The notes under the pieces were generated by a model, which did no database searches, was not told the DNA's origin, and was given only the letters and a program-made list of their open reading frames with translations. The translations under genes were made by a program, and so were the position numbers. 64,000 nt of DNA, from positions 35,844,441 through 35,908,440 of the forward strand of contig CM026568.1 in the NCBI GenBank assembly GCA_015143295.1, written 5' to 3'. Origin of the DNA: Tetracentron sinense (taxonomy: Eukaryota > Streptophyta > Magnoliopsida > Trochodendrales > Trochodendraceae). Each line of letters opens with the position of its first letter. Positions within the stretch are counted from its first letter, which is position 1. Shown piece after piece: positions 30,840-42,600 of the stretch.

Positions 30840-30912
30840 CATAATTATAAAATTGCCACCAATTTTAGGCTAAAAAGTGAGCTCCCTTCAAGGCTCTCGG
30901 AGCTCCTCCTCA
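30840..30912. repeat. GGAGCTC family, single arm
   Basis: ATAATTATAAAATTGCCACC then GTGAGCTCCCTTCA and CTCGGAGCTCCTCC, matching one arm of the 48106 element. Confidence 0.45.
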
Positions 30913-32006
30913 TATTAAAACACGAACTTACTCTCATCAATTTGTTTTAATAAACTTTCCTTATCTACACATGGGATTCACACCTGCCCGGAGCTAGCAT
31001 GGTGAAAAAAAGGCAAGGGTGAGAAAAACTTCCAATTGAGTTTTTATTGGTGAAATAGCAGGCAAGCCACTAAACGCCAATATGGCAATCATTTATGGTG
31101 ATAATCCGGCGCTGCCTCTTGTGACGGTACCTAACCTCACTTGTAAAAGCTCACAAAATCAACTATTTTTATTCATCATCACTCATAAATTCGACAAAGC
31201 TCAAGCGGGCAAAAAAACTAGGCCCACTGGTAGGGTTAGGCTTGGGCAACACCCTTTAAAGCCCGGCTCTCGTTAATATATATAATATAATATTTATTTC
31301 TTAAAATAACATCTTTTAATGAAATATATATTGTGATGGTAGTAATTTTGCTATTATTTCTTTTATTTTTTGTATATTCTATCTTCTTCATTTAGTCATA
31401 AGTTGGTTAATGTAGTAACCAGTAACATAATCTATGTTGTAGCCTTATAAGACTATCAATTTCAAAATTTTGTCATTGATCGAAATTTATAATCAATCAA
31501 TAACTATAAGGCGTAAGAAATCCTAATTAGTAAGCTATAAATCCTAACCTTAATATGAGTAAATCATTGTGATTTTTCAACCTAAACCTCTAACAAACCC
31601 TACACCCATCTCTATTAAGATTTTTCATAAAGCAAAAATAAACACGGATTATCTCCTAAAAAAATTGCACCCATTCTAAACCTTAAAACTTTATCACTTA
31701 ATAAACCCGAATACTCTAAACTTTAAATATGTTCTAAACTCTTATTTTTATTTAAGAATAATTTTTTTTTGCCAGTTCCTTAATAACAAAATTTTAAACT
31801 TTAACTCCGTTGTGCTACTCTTTGAGTCGTATTGTCGTTCCTAAGCCCGAATGAAGGATGTTGGTAGCCAATGGTGGTTTAGAAAAAAAATCGACACATA
31901 TCATGACAATTTTAAAAAAAATCTTATTTCCAAGTTCAAGCCCAATCTAGATCCTCAGAGTAGGGCTTAGGCTGAACCCCTACAAGTGAGGATGGCGTGG
32001 ACAAAC
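30913..32006. other. intergenic stretch, nothing recognised
   Basis: No coding, RNA or element signal that I can support. Mostly AT-rich. Confidence 0.55.
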
Positions 32007-32498
32007 CAGGGTTACCAAGTTCGCTACATGCTATAGTGAACCGCAAACCGAGCGAACCACGAGCGAACCGCGAACCGAGCCAACCCGAACTGGTTCGTGG
32101 TTCAGTTCGGTCTGGTTCGTGAAATTGAGCAAACCACATAGTGGTTTCAAAATAATCTTAGTTTGTCTAATTTTTTATTCAAATTCATTGATATTTTTTA
32201 TTAGGTTCGGCAAATTTATACTTTGATTTCACAAATTGTTCATAAAAAGATATTTTTAATTATTATTTTTCAAATAAGTATTTGTAATATGTTGTGTACA
32301 TGCTTAAAAGATGTAGATATTTTGTTTTACATGTTTAAGTTGCGAACCAAGCTAGCGAACCAAACTAAAGAATCTAAGTGAACCGAAAAACGAATTATCT
32401 CATCTTACCCCTAGCAAATTAGGTTCACTATAGAGTGGCAAATTGCGAACCGCGAACCTGAATTTGAACCGAGAGAACCGACGAACCAGGTAACATTG
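32007..32498. mobile_element. GTTACC-ended element with GAACC-rich ends (copy 2, perfect 8-bp duplication)
   Basis: Ends CAGGGTTACC and GGTAACATTG are inverted, flanked by GGACAAAC at 31999-32006 and 32499-32506 (perfect 8 bp, hAT-like). Near both ends, GCGAACC/GGTTCG-type motifs are repeated many times (32038-32125 and 32340-32490), resembling iterated transposase-binding sites. Paralogue at 8957-9445. Confidence 0.72.
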
Positions 32499-32536
32499 GG
32501 ACAAACATTGAGCTGGGCTTGGACAAATCCCATCCC

Positions 32537-32566
32537 GGCTCAGGCTCAGGCTCAGGCTCAGGCTCA
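32537..32566. repeat. (GGCTCA)5 hexanucleotide repeat
   Basis: Five perfect units beginning 31 bp after the hAT-like element's target duplication. Confidence 0.9.
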
Positions 32567-32599
32567 ACCAATTGACCGCCCTACACCCATCTATTGGAG

Positions 32600-33824
32600 G
32601 CACCTTACAAGAACTTTCTTGTATGGACTCACCCGTATGAACAATAATACAGTATGTACCTCTACAAAGGATGCTATTAAAAAATTCAATAAATCATGAC
32701 AATAAATTTTGTTTTGTGTGTTTTACTCAGAAACACCATGCTTGTGCATATAGTGTAATTGACGCATATGACTCTACACGCACAAAAATAAAAAATACAG
32801 GATTCATTATAAATTTTGGCTGCAGTTAACCACAAAAAATAACTTTTCATTTTTTTTTTTCACGGGACACTTAATTTCCAACGACCTAAGCTGGAGAGAT
32901 TCAACGAGCATAACATAAATAACGTGAAATCCGAATAGCATATCTATGGATAGTGCTATTGAAAATCCAAGGCTAGGAAAAGATTTTGTGAATATTGGGA
33001 ATACTAGCTTTGTTTAAAGCTGTAAATTGATCTATTTTGAAGCGGACAGTGGTATGTCCATATTCCAATTAAATTAATATCCCAATATTTGATTAAATGT
33101 TCGATGATTACTAAAATGAAGTATTTGTATTTGATTTTGAGTAAAAAATCCAAATTTAAATAATATTTGAATTATTTAATAAAAAATATTAAAGAAAGAA
33201 AAAATGCCAAAAACAAATATTATAAAAATGATAAATTACTATTTTATTTATTATTTATATTGAAAGAACAATTTAATATCTTATAATTACTTAACAATAT
33301 ATAGTAGTAAGAGTATTTAGTCTTATAGATTTATAATGTATTATCCATATTTATAGAAATATGTTGTATATTGGATAAGATATTTATTGAATCAAACATA
33401 TCAATATACGAATTCATATCCGGATCTTGAAGGGATTGTAAAAGTAATATTTGTATTCACTTCCTCACATACATATGATAATTATTCAAGTAATGAATTC
33501 AAATACAAATCGAGTATGGATACTATTATATTAGTTGACATCCTTAATGTTAGTCAACCATTAGTTACTCCTTAATAATAGAAAATGTTAGTCCAATAAG
33601 TAAATTTTCAAATTCTCACTGTGGTTTTGACATATGTTAATTTTTTTTTTTTAATGTTACCTTTTGAACATATTGGTTTCATGACTTCCTCATTTAAAAG
33701 AAATTATTTTCTTAACCTCTCGAATTTAAAAGAAATTATTTTCTTAACCTGTTGAATGACAGCAATTAATATGGAGCCATATGGGTCCTAGTCCCTGAAA
33801 TTTAATTTTTTGTTACTATAATAT
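32600..33824. other. AT-rich intergenic stretch, nothing recognised
   Basis: No exon or element with recognisable ends. A short direct repeat (TTTAAAAGAAATTATTTTCT) occurs at about 33693 and 33724. Confidence 0.55.
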
Positions 33825-34022
33825 ATATTATTAGCCTACGAGAGGGGGCAGAGTTAAACGACGAGTGTTCTAACCCCCCGAAACTTTTGAGAAAAATCAT
33901 ATTATTTACAAATGAACACAAACACACAATGACCCATGAATTTGCCTTAAAAAAAAAAAGGGGACTACACCCTGGAAGCCCCCATTGTTAGCCCCTGCAA
34001 GAGAATCCTGACTCCGCCTCCG
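33825..34022. mobile_element. GGGGCGGAGCC family, truncated copy
   Basis: Keeps the right half: ACTTTTGAGAAAAATCATAT, TACACCCTGGAAGCCCCCAT, TGTTAGCCCCTGCAAGAGAA and TCCTGACTCCGCCTC. The left end is decayed. Confidence 0.5.
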
Positions 34023-34256
34023 ATAACAACGATTGGTGTTGCACGTGTATTGAGAGTTTGAAATCTGTGCATAATTAAAACTCATTCTAAATGTAATAGT
34101 CAAATACTTTTTAATGACAAATAATAATTTATTTTTTTAAAGATTACTAGGTTCACTTTCTCTTAAGGATCACTTTTTAAAGAGAAAAACATGTGTTTGT
34201 TCAAAATACGTGTCTTTATCTCATTTGAAGACAATAAATAATACATGTCTTTTTCA

Positions 34257-34446
34257 CAGTTTAAATACAAAGAGGAGCTCTGCTTCACCGTGTTGAGAGG
34301 AGCTCCCCTTTTTACATTATCTCAATGACAATCATGTAATTATGTGTTGTGAATTTATCCTTGTAACTTTTAGTAATTACAAACGTGCCATGAACTTAGT
34401 ATAAAAAAGGGTGCTTCGCTTCATCACCGTGGAGCAGAGCTCCAGA
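34257..34446. mobile_element. GGAGCTC double-hairpin element
   Basis: The left arm, AAAGAGGAGCTCTGCTTCAC ... AGAGGAGCTCCCCTTTTTAC, is itself hairpin-forming. An AT-rich spacer follows, with AATCATGTAATTATG and GTAATTACAAACGTGCCA pairing. The right arm is AAAAAAGGGTGCTTCGCTTC ... GGAGCAGAGCTCC. Whole copies also at 48106-48300 and 55013-55203. Confidence 0.62.
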
Positions 34447-34448
34447 TG

Positions 34449-34618
34449 ATTTTTTTTTTTGGTAGTCGATATCATTTACCTACGTCAGTAGAGTCAGTCG
34501 GTCAGAAGTTAGCTTGGGCAGTGGAGCTCTTGTTGCCCGTACACGGGTGATTAGAGCTCCTGACTTTCCCCTTGGTAGGCCACACCTCTACCACTCACGC
34601 AAGAGGCGGGGTGTTTCC
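34449..34618 (-). mobile_element. SINE-like element (minus strand), same family as 24601-24763
   Basis: Reverse strand reads CCGCCTCTTGCGTGAGTGGT then AGAGGTGTGGCCTACC (A-box region), and near the 3' end GACGTAGGTAAATGATATC, followed by the poly-A tail (seen as T's at 34450-34460). It abuts the GGAGCTC element. Confidence 0.58.
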
Positions 34619-34804
34619 AGATGAAAATTAATCTTGTCTTTTTAAAAAAAAAAGTGACTTATAGTTAGCATTACCTTTTATTATACGAAATAAGAAAATA
34701 ATTTATTTTTATGTTTGTTAAAATACAAGTAAAATTTAAAGCTAGCACTCTCACTCGCATCAGAGTTGGTGTGGCCTTCTCTATACCAAATCCGTCTGCC
34801 TATG

Positions 34805-34925
34805 CAGCCCTTTAACTGTTTTTAATTCAGGTTAAGAAATTTTAACTTTTAAGATTAAATTTTTAAATATATTTTTAAAAATAGGTTGTTGGACAAATCT
34901 TAACCACGGTTAAAGGGACGGGGTC
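34805..34925. mobile_element. GTTAAC MITE family, copy upstream of the Atos-type gene
   Basis: GCCCTTTAACTGTTTTTAAT ... CTTAACCACGGTTAAAGGGA, inverted arms around an AT-rich centre. It lies about 300 bp upstream of the putative TATA box. Confidence 0.42.
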
Positions 34926-35225
34926 AAAACGGTTTTTGACGAGCGAGGGGCAGACGAAATCCCACCCCACCCTCACACTTGCGTACAAAGGGAGGACATA
35001 TCCGTCTTTGAAAGAAAGGGGAGGAAGTTTTACGTCTTCAAAACGTACGTGGAGGGAGAAGTGTTATAAGAAAGGGAGCCGCAACTTGAATAAGTATTAC
35101 AGGGTAGAAAATATAGAAAAAGGGTAGAAAAACAAATGAAAAACAGAAAAAAAATGGGGAGCATGTGGTTTTCAAGTACAGCCAGAAAATTCTGGTTCCA
35201 TGGGGTGACGCAAATATTTTGGGGA

Positions 35226-35231
35226 TATAAA
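35226..35231 (+). promoter_or_regulatory. putative TATA box of the Atos-type gene
   Basis: TATAAA within GGGGATATAAACAGAG, followed by a purine-rich leader-like region (35240-35340). It is 1.46 kb from the start codon, so a 5' UTR intron would be required. Position and context only. Confidence 0.35.
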
Positions 35232-35339
35232 CAGAGAGGTGGGAGAGAGAGAAAGAGAGAGATGGGACTGCGAAGAACCGCAAAAAGAAGAACAGATGAA
35301 CCTCGTCGCAGAAGAAAAAGAAGAAAAGCTTAGCATAAA

Positions 35340-36691
35340 TTAGGTGTAGTCTTCTCTCTTTCTCATAATCATCTCTGCTAATTTCGATCAGAAGTTAGAA
35401 GCGATTGAGAATCGGACATGACTAATCCATCATATACCATGATCTGAAGCTTTCCTGATGCATCTTAATATTGGATTTCTGTATATTATATATATGATTT
35501 TTTTCCCCTGTTTGAATTTTGATGATCAAGCTTCGATTTTATCGCCTTTGTTTTTCTGCAATGCTTTCATGAGTTATTGATGAAGTTTGCACGTTTTCAT
35601 GGATTTCTGAATGGGAAATGGTTAGATCCTTGTGTTCTGATGGTGATGAAGAAGGAAAGTGGGAGGGATTTTGGTGAATGTGTGCCGTACAAGTAACCTT
35701 TTTTTGAGGGAGCGTCTTCTGTGTTTGTTGATTGTCTTAAGGAATCAGTTTGGGTTCTGATGCTTTTCTGTTGAATTGGTATCAAATATGTTAGCTTTGA
35801 TGGCTAGATTGTTGAGAAATCTTATTCAGATCGATGGATTTTGAGGTATATTGCATGTTGTTTGCTTACTTTCCTTTAGAAAAAAATGCATAATGCGTTT
35901 CTTCTCTATTGGTAATCCTCGGTAGAAGATGGTTTTTTATTTTTTGATATTTATTTATAGTTAAATGTCTTTGTTGTTGATAAAAATGTGAATAGCAACG
36001 CTTTGCAATAATTTATGCCCGTTTATTTTAATTTTTGAAGGGTATAACATGTTGTTGGCTTTTTATTGATGGAAATCGACAGATCCCAAGGGTGATATCT
36101 TCTGGGTTCTATTAATTAGACAAAAAGGACGTGAAAATTGCAACTGTTTCTCATATTTTTTCTTATCTGTATCTTTCCAAACTAGGAGGGACTGATTTTC
36201 TTTTGAATATCATTTCAGGCTTGTGCATTGATTCCTTGAGCCACCATAAACCACCTGTGCTTCACTGCTTGCTGGTATGGAGGCCAGAAGCCATGTCCTA
36301 CCCATTTGGTTTTAATTCTTAGTCTGTGCTTGGGTTTCTCCTCACATCAAATGAGGGAATTGTAGTTAAAATGAGGATGCATTTGTTTGATAGATAGTGG
36401 AAGCTTCTAAATTAAGCTCTGTCATTTGTTTTGTTTAGAATCACATCTTTTTATTTGAAGTGTATCAGAAATCAGGAAACTCTTTTATTTTTATTGCTCT
36501 TCAGTGACAATGATGGGATTGGGCAACTTGAATTCCATTTGACCATTAGGAACATGAGAGCATATTCTCTTTCCCTTAAAGATGAATTGAGGAGATAACA
36601 GAGTATAGAGAATATGCAAGAGTAGAAAAAGAGCACAACTGGATATTAGAGAGGTTAAGATTGTCCTCATTACTTACTGGAAACCTTAGCG
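35340..36691 (+). other. probable 5' UTR and 5' UTR intron of the Atos-type gene
   Basis: Between the putative promoter and the ATG there is no long reading frame and no repeat element. The sequence is T-rich like a plant intron. Exact leader splice sites were not determined. Confidence 0.4.
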
Positions 36692-39600
36692 ATGGGCTTG
36701 CCTCAAGTGTCCTCCGGCAAAATTGCTGATGAAGTTGCAGCATCATTGAGCACATTCTTGCAAAGCCCGCCTCGATATTCTGGTGTAAGCAGCTGTGATT
36801 TGGATGGAATGCATGGTGGAAGTACGAGTAATCGAATGGGAAGGGATATTCCGTGCTCCTCTTTTGGAAATTTCCAGAGGAGAACCACCTTAGAGCTTGC
36901 GAAGGGCCCAGATGGTCTATTTAAATATAAAGACACCGTGGATGGTGTGTCCAATGTTCATGGGTTGAAGATTGGTTCCACGGAAAAAACTGGTTGGTTC
37001 ACTCCTAGAAGTGGGCGAAATATTCAGAATCCTGTTTCAAGGATTGTGGGTTTTGAGTCAGGTGGATTGGATTCTTTTGATGGTGAATCGGATGGAATTT
37101 CACTAGATCATTTTCATTCATCTGCTTTGGATGGTATCACTGGTAATGAAACAGAGTCCAGTGGGTCACTAGTCAGGAAGAGGTTGTCCCCTTTGAATGG
37201 TATGCTTTTCCAAAACCAATTTAAGGGGGATCCCCTAGACATCGGTGGTGAAATTTGTCTGATCGATTCCTCAGCCGCGGGTGATAATTTTAGTGTCTCT
37301 GTGGCACAAGACCATAAGAAAGCTAATATTGGCAACACTAATTATTTTAACACTCCCATATCTACCTTTCCAGAATGGAAGAACATTCTAGACAATAATT
37401 GTAGCACAAACTCCATTTTATTCACTGATGGCCCTTTGCTTGAGAACAAGGAGCCAGTACCTCACAATTGTTGTTTATCTTCACCAAGACTTGATCCCTT
37501 TGGAGAAACTGGTAAGGCAAGAACCCGAACTGGGGCGATGGCAATATCTCCAAGAAAGGGGATCTCGCCTCCTCTCTCTTTGTCCCCTCTTGGTCCAAAA
37601 TTCTCTGAAAGAATGAAAACTGCAAGACTACGCATGGATGCCAGGAAAGAGATAGAAGAGGACTATTTAACTTTAAAGAATATGGAACAGTCACTTGATG
37701 GAACTGTCTCGGGAATTTTATCTACCCCGGAAGAAGAAGAATTTAGGATGGCGAGCAAATCATTTCAAGATCTTGATCTTTTGCAGAAAGAGTTTGATCC
37801 ATTTTCCTCTGAAAGTACCATTGGGATGGGTCAGCATCAGGGTGCTGATTCTGCCCCTACACCCCAATGCATCAAGTTAGTACGAAGTCTGAGTGGACTT
37901 CCTGTTAGGAGGTCTTTGGTTGGTTCGTTTGAGGAATCCCTATTGTCTGGTCGGTTCTCATCTGGAAAAGTCAGTTCGGTTAGTATCTATATTTTGTAAT
38001 ATGGGAGTCTTTCTTGTGTCTAGTCCTTTTATGATCCCTAGACTATATATTTAACGAGTTTAAATACAAAGTGGAGCTCTGCTTCACGACGGAAAAGCGG
38101 AGCTCCCCTTTTTAGTGTAAAGGTGTGGCAATCTTGTAATTATGGAGAGAGTTATTTGTAATCGCCCTTACACTAAAATGGGGAGCTCTCAGATCCGCCT
38201 CAAAATTACACTGATAGTTAATAGGCATCTCATGCTAATCTTAACTCTCTATTGTTGGCTTCTTATTTGTGCAGAGAATTGATGGATTCTTAGCTGTTCT
38301 AAATGTTACTGGAGGGAACTTCTCGCCGCCATCTCAGAAACTTCCGTTTGCAGTAACTAGTGTGGATGGAGATAACTACTTACTCTACTATGCATCGATA
38401 GATCTTGCTGGGAATTTTCCATCAAACAACTGCAGAGGCCCAAAAATGAAGCGAAACATTAGCATTGATGATTCAAGAGCAACCAAGAGTCGCCTGCGAA
38501 TTCCTATGAAAGGGCGCATACAACTGGTACTTGGTTTCTTAGCCTCATAATTGATTGGTTACAACCTATAAATAAAGTAAGCTAGGCTCATTAACTCATG
38601 GTTTTGGATTTCTGTGGAATAATACATTGAGCTTCATTTTAATTTCAGTGCATCAGAAGAATTTTGTACTTCGAAGATCCAATATACTTGTGTTAGAAAA
38701 TTTATTACCTGCAGTTAAATGTAGTTACTGTTTGAGTATATATCACATGTTTCTAGAACCTCTTAGTTAGCCTGTTAGAGTTGTGCAAAAACTTGGTTGC
38801 ATTGTAGTTGTTTATTTTTGGTTAAAGCATGAAACCTTATTGAGTGCCACAAGATGTTCGCACGACCATGCAATGACATCCCACTGGTATCCTCCATAGC
38901 ATCTGTTTGTACAGTGACTATTGTACTCACCCATAATGATTTTGTTTGTTTATTATTTCCCAATCATAATTACAAATAATTGTACTAGTTTTCCTAGAAA
39001 TCTCATTCTGGCAATAGCAATATCACTATATCAGTTTCCAGTGTCATAATACTGTCCTACTAATGAGGGAGATATTTTAGTTGTTCATAGTTGTGTTCTG
39101 AACCTATGCAGCCTTTCTGACAACTCACAACATTATTTGAAATTCTATTTTATTCTGCACTTTTTCTTGAACTGATGATCATACACAAACTCACCTGTTG
39201 CCTGTTGGTGTTAGAAACGGGAATGAAGTGCCAAAACATTGCTACTAGCAAACCTAATTCACATACAAGTCAGTACACTCTGGTTCATATATTACGAGAT
39301 AAATTTTGCAACAGTATTTGCCATATCTATGTAGTACTGATTCTTGTAATATGTGAAGTATTTGTGTTGGTTTTGACTCTCCACCGGATTGGGTACAAGA
39401 CCTCCAGGTTTCCTTTTCTTTTTGGCTTTCTAACCTTAGCTCCATGACACATAGTAGAATTTTTTTATTGATTCTGATATCTTCCTTTCCCAATAGAGTT
39501 TCTGTGTGTCAATTACAACATCACACTCATGTATGGTCTTGTTTATATCAATATGGCGCATTAAGATATCTATCATATAAATAATTATATCTTACATTAT

Positions 39601-42600
39601 TTTAAAAGGAATCCTTTTTATCGCTTTCTGGAAGCGTCTGAAATAATACGGAACTCTATATTTAGTTTAAAATAAGATAAGTGTACTGAGCATCTGTTTT
39701 TGGAGAAAAAAATTAGTTAAAAGTATTAAACATCTTAACTTTATTTAACACTACACTTCAATAGAGAGCAAGCTAATGTGGATTGAGATAGCAAGCTTAT
39801 CATCTTTAGATTGTATATAAAATGCTTACAGTATGATACTTGAAGATCTTTTTCTTGGTTTTGAATCTAATTTATGTTCTCCCTTTCTTGTCCATAATCA
39901 CATGTCCATGCTTAATGTGATACCTTCCTGGGATGCTGACTGCTGAGTTGCAGCATAACAATTAGTCCATGGTTTTATGATGTGCCCATAAGGTGTAATT
40001 TTCTGGCAAACTTGTTATATTGAATAAGGGAATTTTTTTTTTTAAGTGCCTGCACCGATTAATTTATTAGAACTTTTACTTTTATCCGGAGCTTTAAAGT
40101 TTCAGCTTTAGATCTTTAAAGGATATCATGTGGGGAATATGATCATATGACCTAAGAAATGGCGTCTACTGACAAACTGATTTGCTTTGTACAGGTCCTT
40201 AGCAATCCGGAAAAGACTCCTCTTCACACTTTCTTTTGCAACTATGATTTGAGTGACATGCCAGCTGGTACCAAGGTATGTTGGAAAAAGAACCTACATG
40301 ATTTTTCTAAATTAATTAGGTTGGAGATTTTGAGCAATAATGAGATTTCTTCCTTTCAAAACTTTCCCAATATTTATTTTTCACATCACAAAAGTTTTAC
40401 CTAATAGTTGTATTGAAGGTAGGCCAATATGCACTGAACGGGTTTCTAACACAGCTATATCAATTCATGAAGTAACTTAGACTGGTTTGACAGGTTGTGG
40501 TCCTCTTATCTTTAAAAAAAAAAAAACGGTAATCAAGAGCAAGCGATATACTAAAAGTTGAAATGAGAAATGAGTACATGTGGCCATCTTATCTGCATTT
40601 GATTCTTCTCTATTTTATTCATGCGTACTCTGATTTTCACTTTGTTGTATTTTAGTGCATTTCAGAGTTTGTAATGAAAAATGAGTGGGAATCAAAAGAG
40701 GTGAAGTGTCCTATGGTGTGGGTTTGTGGAAAGCTATCCTGAACTTCCAGCTTGACTTTTCTAGAAATGTTAGATTCAGGATAAGCATTGGTTTGGAGGT
40801 CAGGTTTGTGGACTATTTATGGTGTAGTCCAAGGTCCCTCCAAATAGATTTTGGGAATCTCTGCTTGTTATCGGTTGATAGGAGTATATCGGTGGCCTCT
40901 TGTTTTGAGAAGGTCGTCATGTCTGTCGTTTAGACCCCTAGGTTTAGACACAATCTCAACAATTGAGAGGTAGATGACCTCCTTCGTCTATTGAACCATT
41001 TGTCACTTGTTGTTTAGTGCAAAGACAATCGGTTATGGTCTAGGGACTCCAAAGGTCGGTTTACAGGGAGATCCTTTCATTCATTCTTTGCGAGTCAGTC
41101 CTAGCTCGCCTTTTCGTTATTGGTTTGTGTGGAATCCAGACATTATGTCCAATGTGTCTTTCTTCCATTGGTTGGCATCATTGGACAAGATACTCACTTG
41201 CGATCATTTTAAAAATAAAGGGCAAATATTGGCCAATCGTTGCTTTACGTGCCTTAGGTCGGAGGAGTCGGTGGACCATATGTTGTTACACTGTTCATTT
41301 GCCTCTGCCATGTGGGGACAATTCCTTATTTGGTTGGGGATCGTTTGGATCTTTCTTAGTTCTTCAGGATTCCTTATTTGGATGGTTATCGATTTCGTTC
41401 GGTGTTATGGGTTATGTTACTGAGAGCTATGCGGTGGTCTATCTTGTATGAATGGAACAAAATAATTTTTGATGGGTTAGGTTCTACCAAGGAGCGTGTC
41501 TATTTGAAACGCTTGTCAGTTCCTTCATTCTTAGTGTGCTATCAAGAACATAGTTACCAGAGCGAGAAGCGAAAACGAGAAGCAAAGCGAAAGCGAGAAG
41601 CGGGAAGCAAGACTCAAAAAAACCTTAGGAAATGGGAAGCGAGAAATGAGATGTAGGTTCCTTATTCTCATTATGTTATTAATGGGTAGTTATACCTTTG
41701 ATTTTATCTTACATGAGATTTTTGTGGAAAAGTAGGTGCCTTAAGTTTCAAACCAACGATACTAGCTTAAAATCTACACCCTAGGCTATAGATTGTGGTC
41801 TACCACATCACTTCACGCATACAACTTCCTTTGACTACTAGATGAGACGTGATGGAAGCGAGCTTCCTAGGAAGAGAGTCTATTTGAGGAAACGAGCTTC
41901 CTAGGAAGCGAGTTTGTTCGAGGAAGCGAGCTTCCCACCTTGTACATAGCTTCCCGGCAACTATGATCAAGAAGGATTTTGAGGAGAATTGGTTTATTAG
42001 GTTATGACTACCTTATTGTTTCATGTCTTTCATGTCTTTGCCCCTTATTTTTTATCTGATAGAGCTTAGTTTAGTCATTTTTCTTTTTGGTTCATATTCA
42101 TTGTGAACCTTTGTTCTATCTGAGATGTACTCTATTGTCTGTTATTTTAATATATGCATTGCCGATAAAAAAAAAAGATAGCCTAGACCTAGACCTCAAC
42201 TTTCTTCTCAAAAGATGCATAGGAAGTAATACTCATATACGTACATATAGACACAATACAAGCACGTGTGTATATATCAGGAAGATATTCTACTCCTGAG
42301 ATTAAAGTTACCCCACCTGTTTGTATGCATGGTGTAATTTTCTCAAAGGCCGGACCACTCAAAAGTAGGTAACACGGATCCATACATGTGACAACGTGGT
42401 CATTTCCGGGCCTTTGAAATGCTAGTCCATCGATTAGGTTGGCCATTGCTCAAAAGGACCAAAACATGCGGAGTTCAATGTAATTCTAGCCAGGGGCGGC
42501 TGTAGCCCCCCTAAACTTTTGGAACAAAATTTTTTGTTGATACTATAGGAGCGGAGCCGCGGGGAGCTGTAGCCCTCCTGAACTTTTGAGAACAAAAAAC

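Noticed and set aside
35136..35333. Arg/Lys-rich 65-aa open frame before the Atos-type gene
   Set aside because: It overlaps the putative TATA box and purine-rich leader; the composition explains the basic peptide and no homology is recognised.
36703..37880. Open frames on other strands and frames within Atos coding exon 1
   Set aside because: They overlap a 426-codon exon with strong family conservation in the chosen frame.
41007..41656. 138-aa open frame in the Atos-gene intron as a host gene
   Set aside because: It is the L1 zinc-binding (zf-RVT) region and continues in other frames on both sides.
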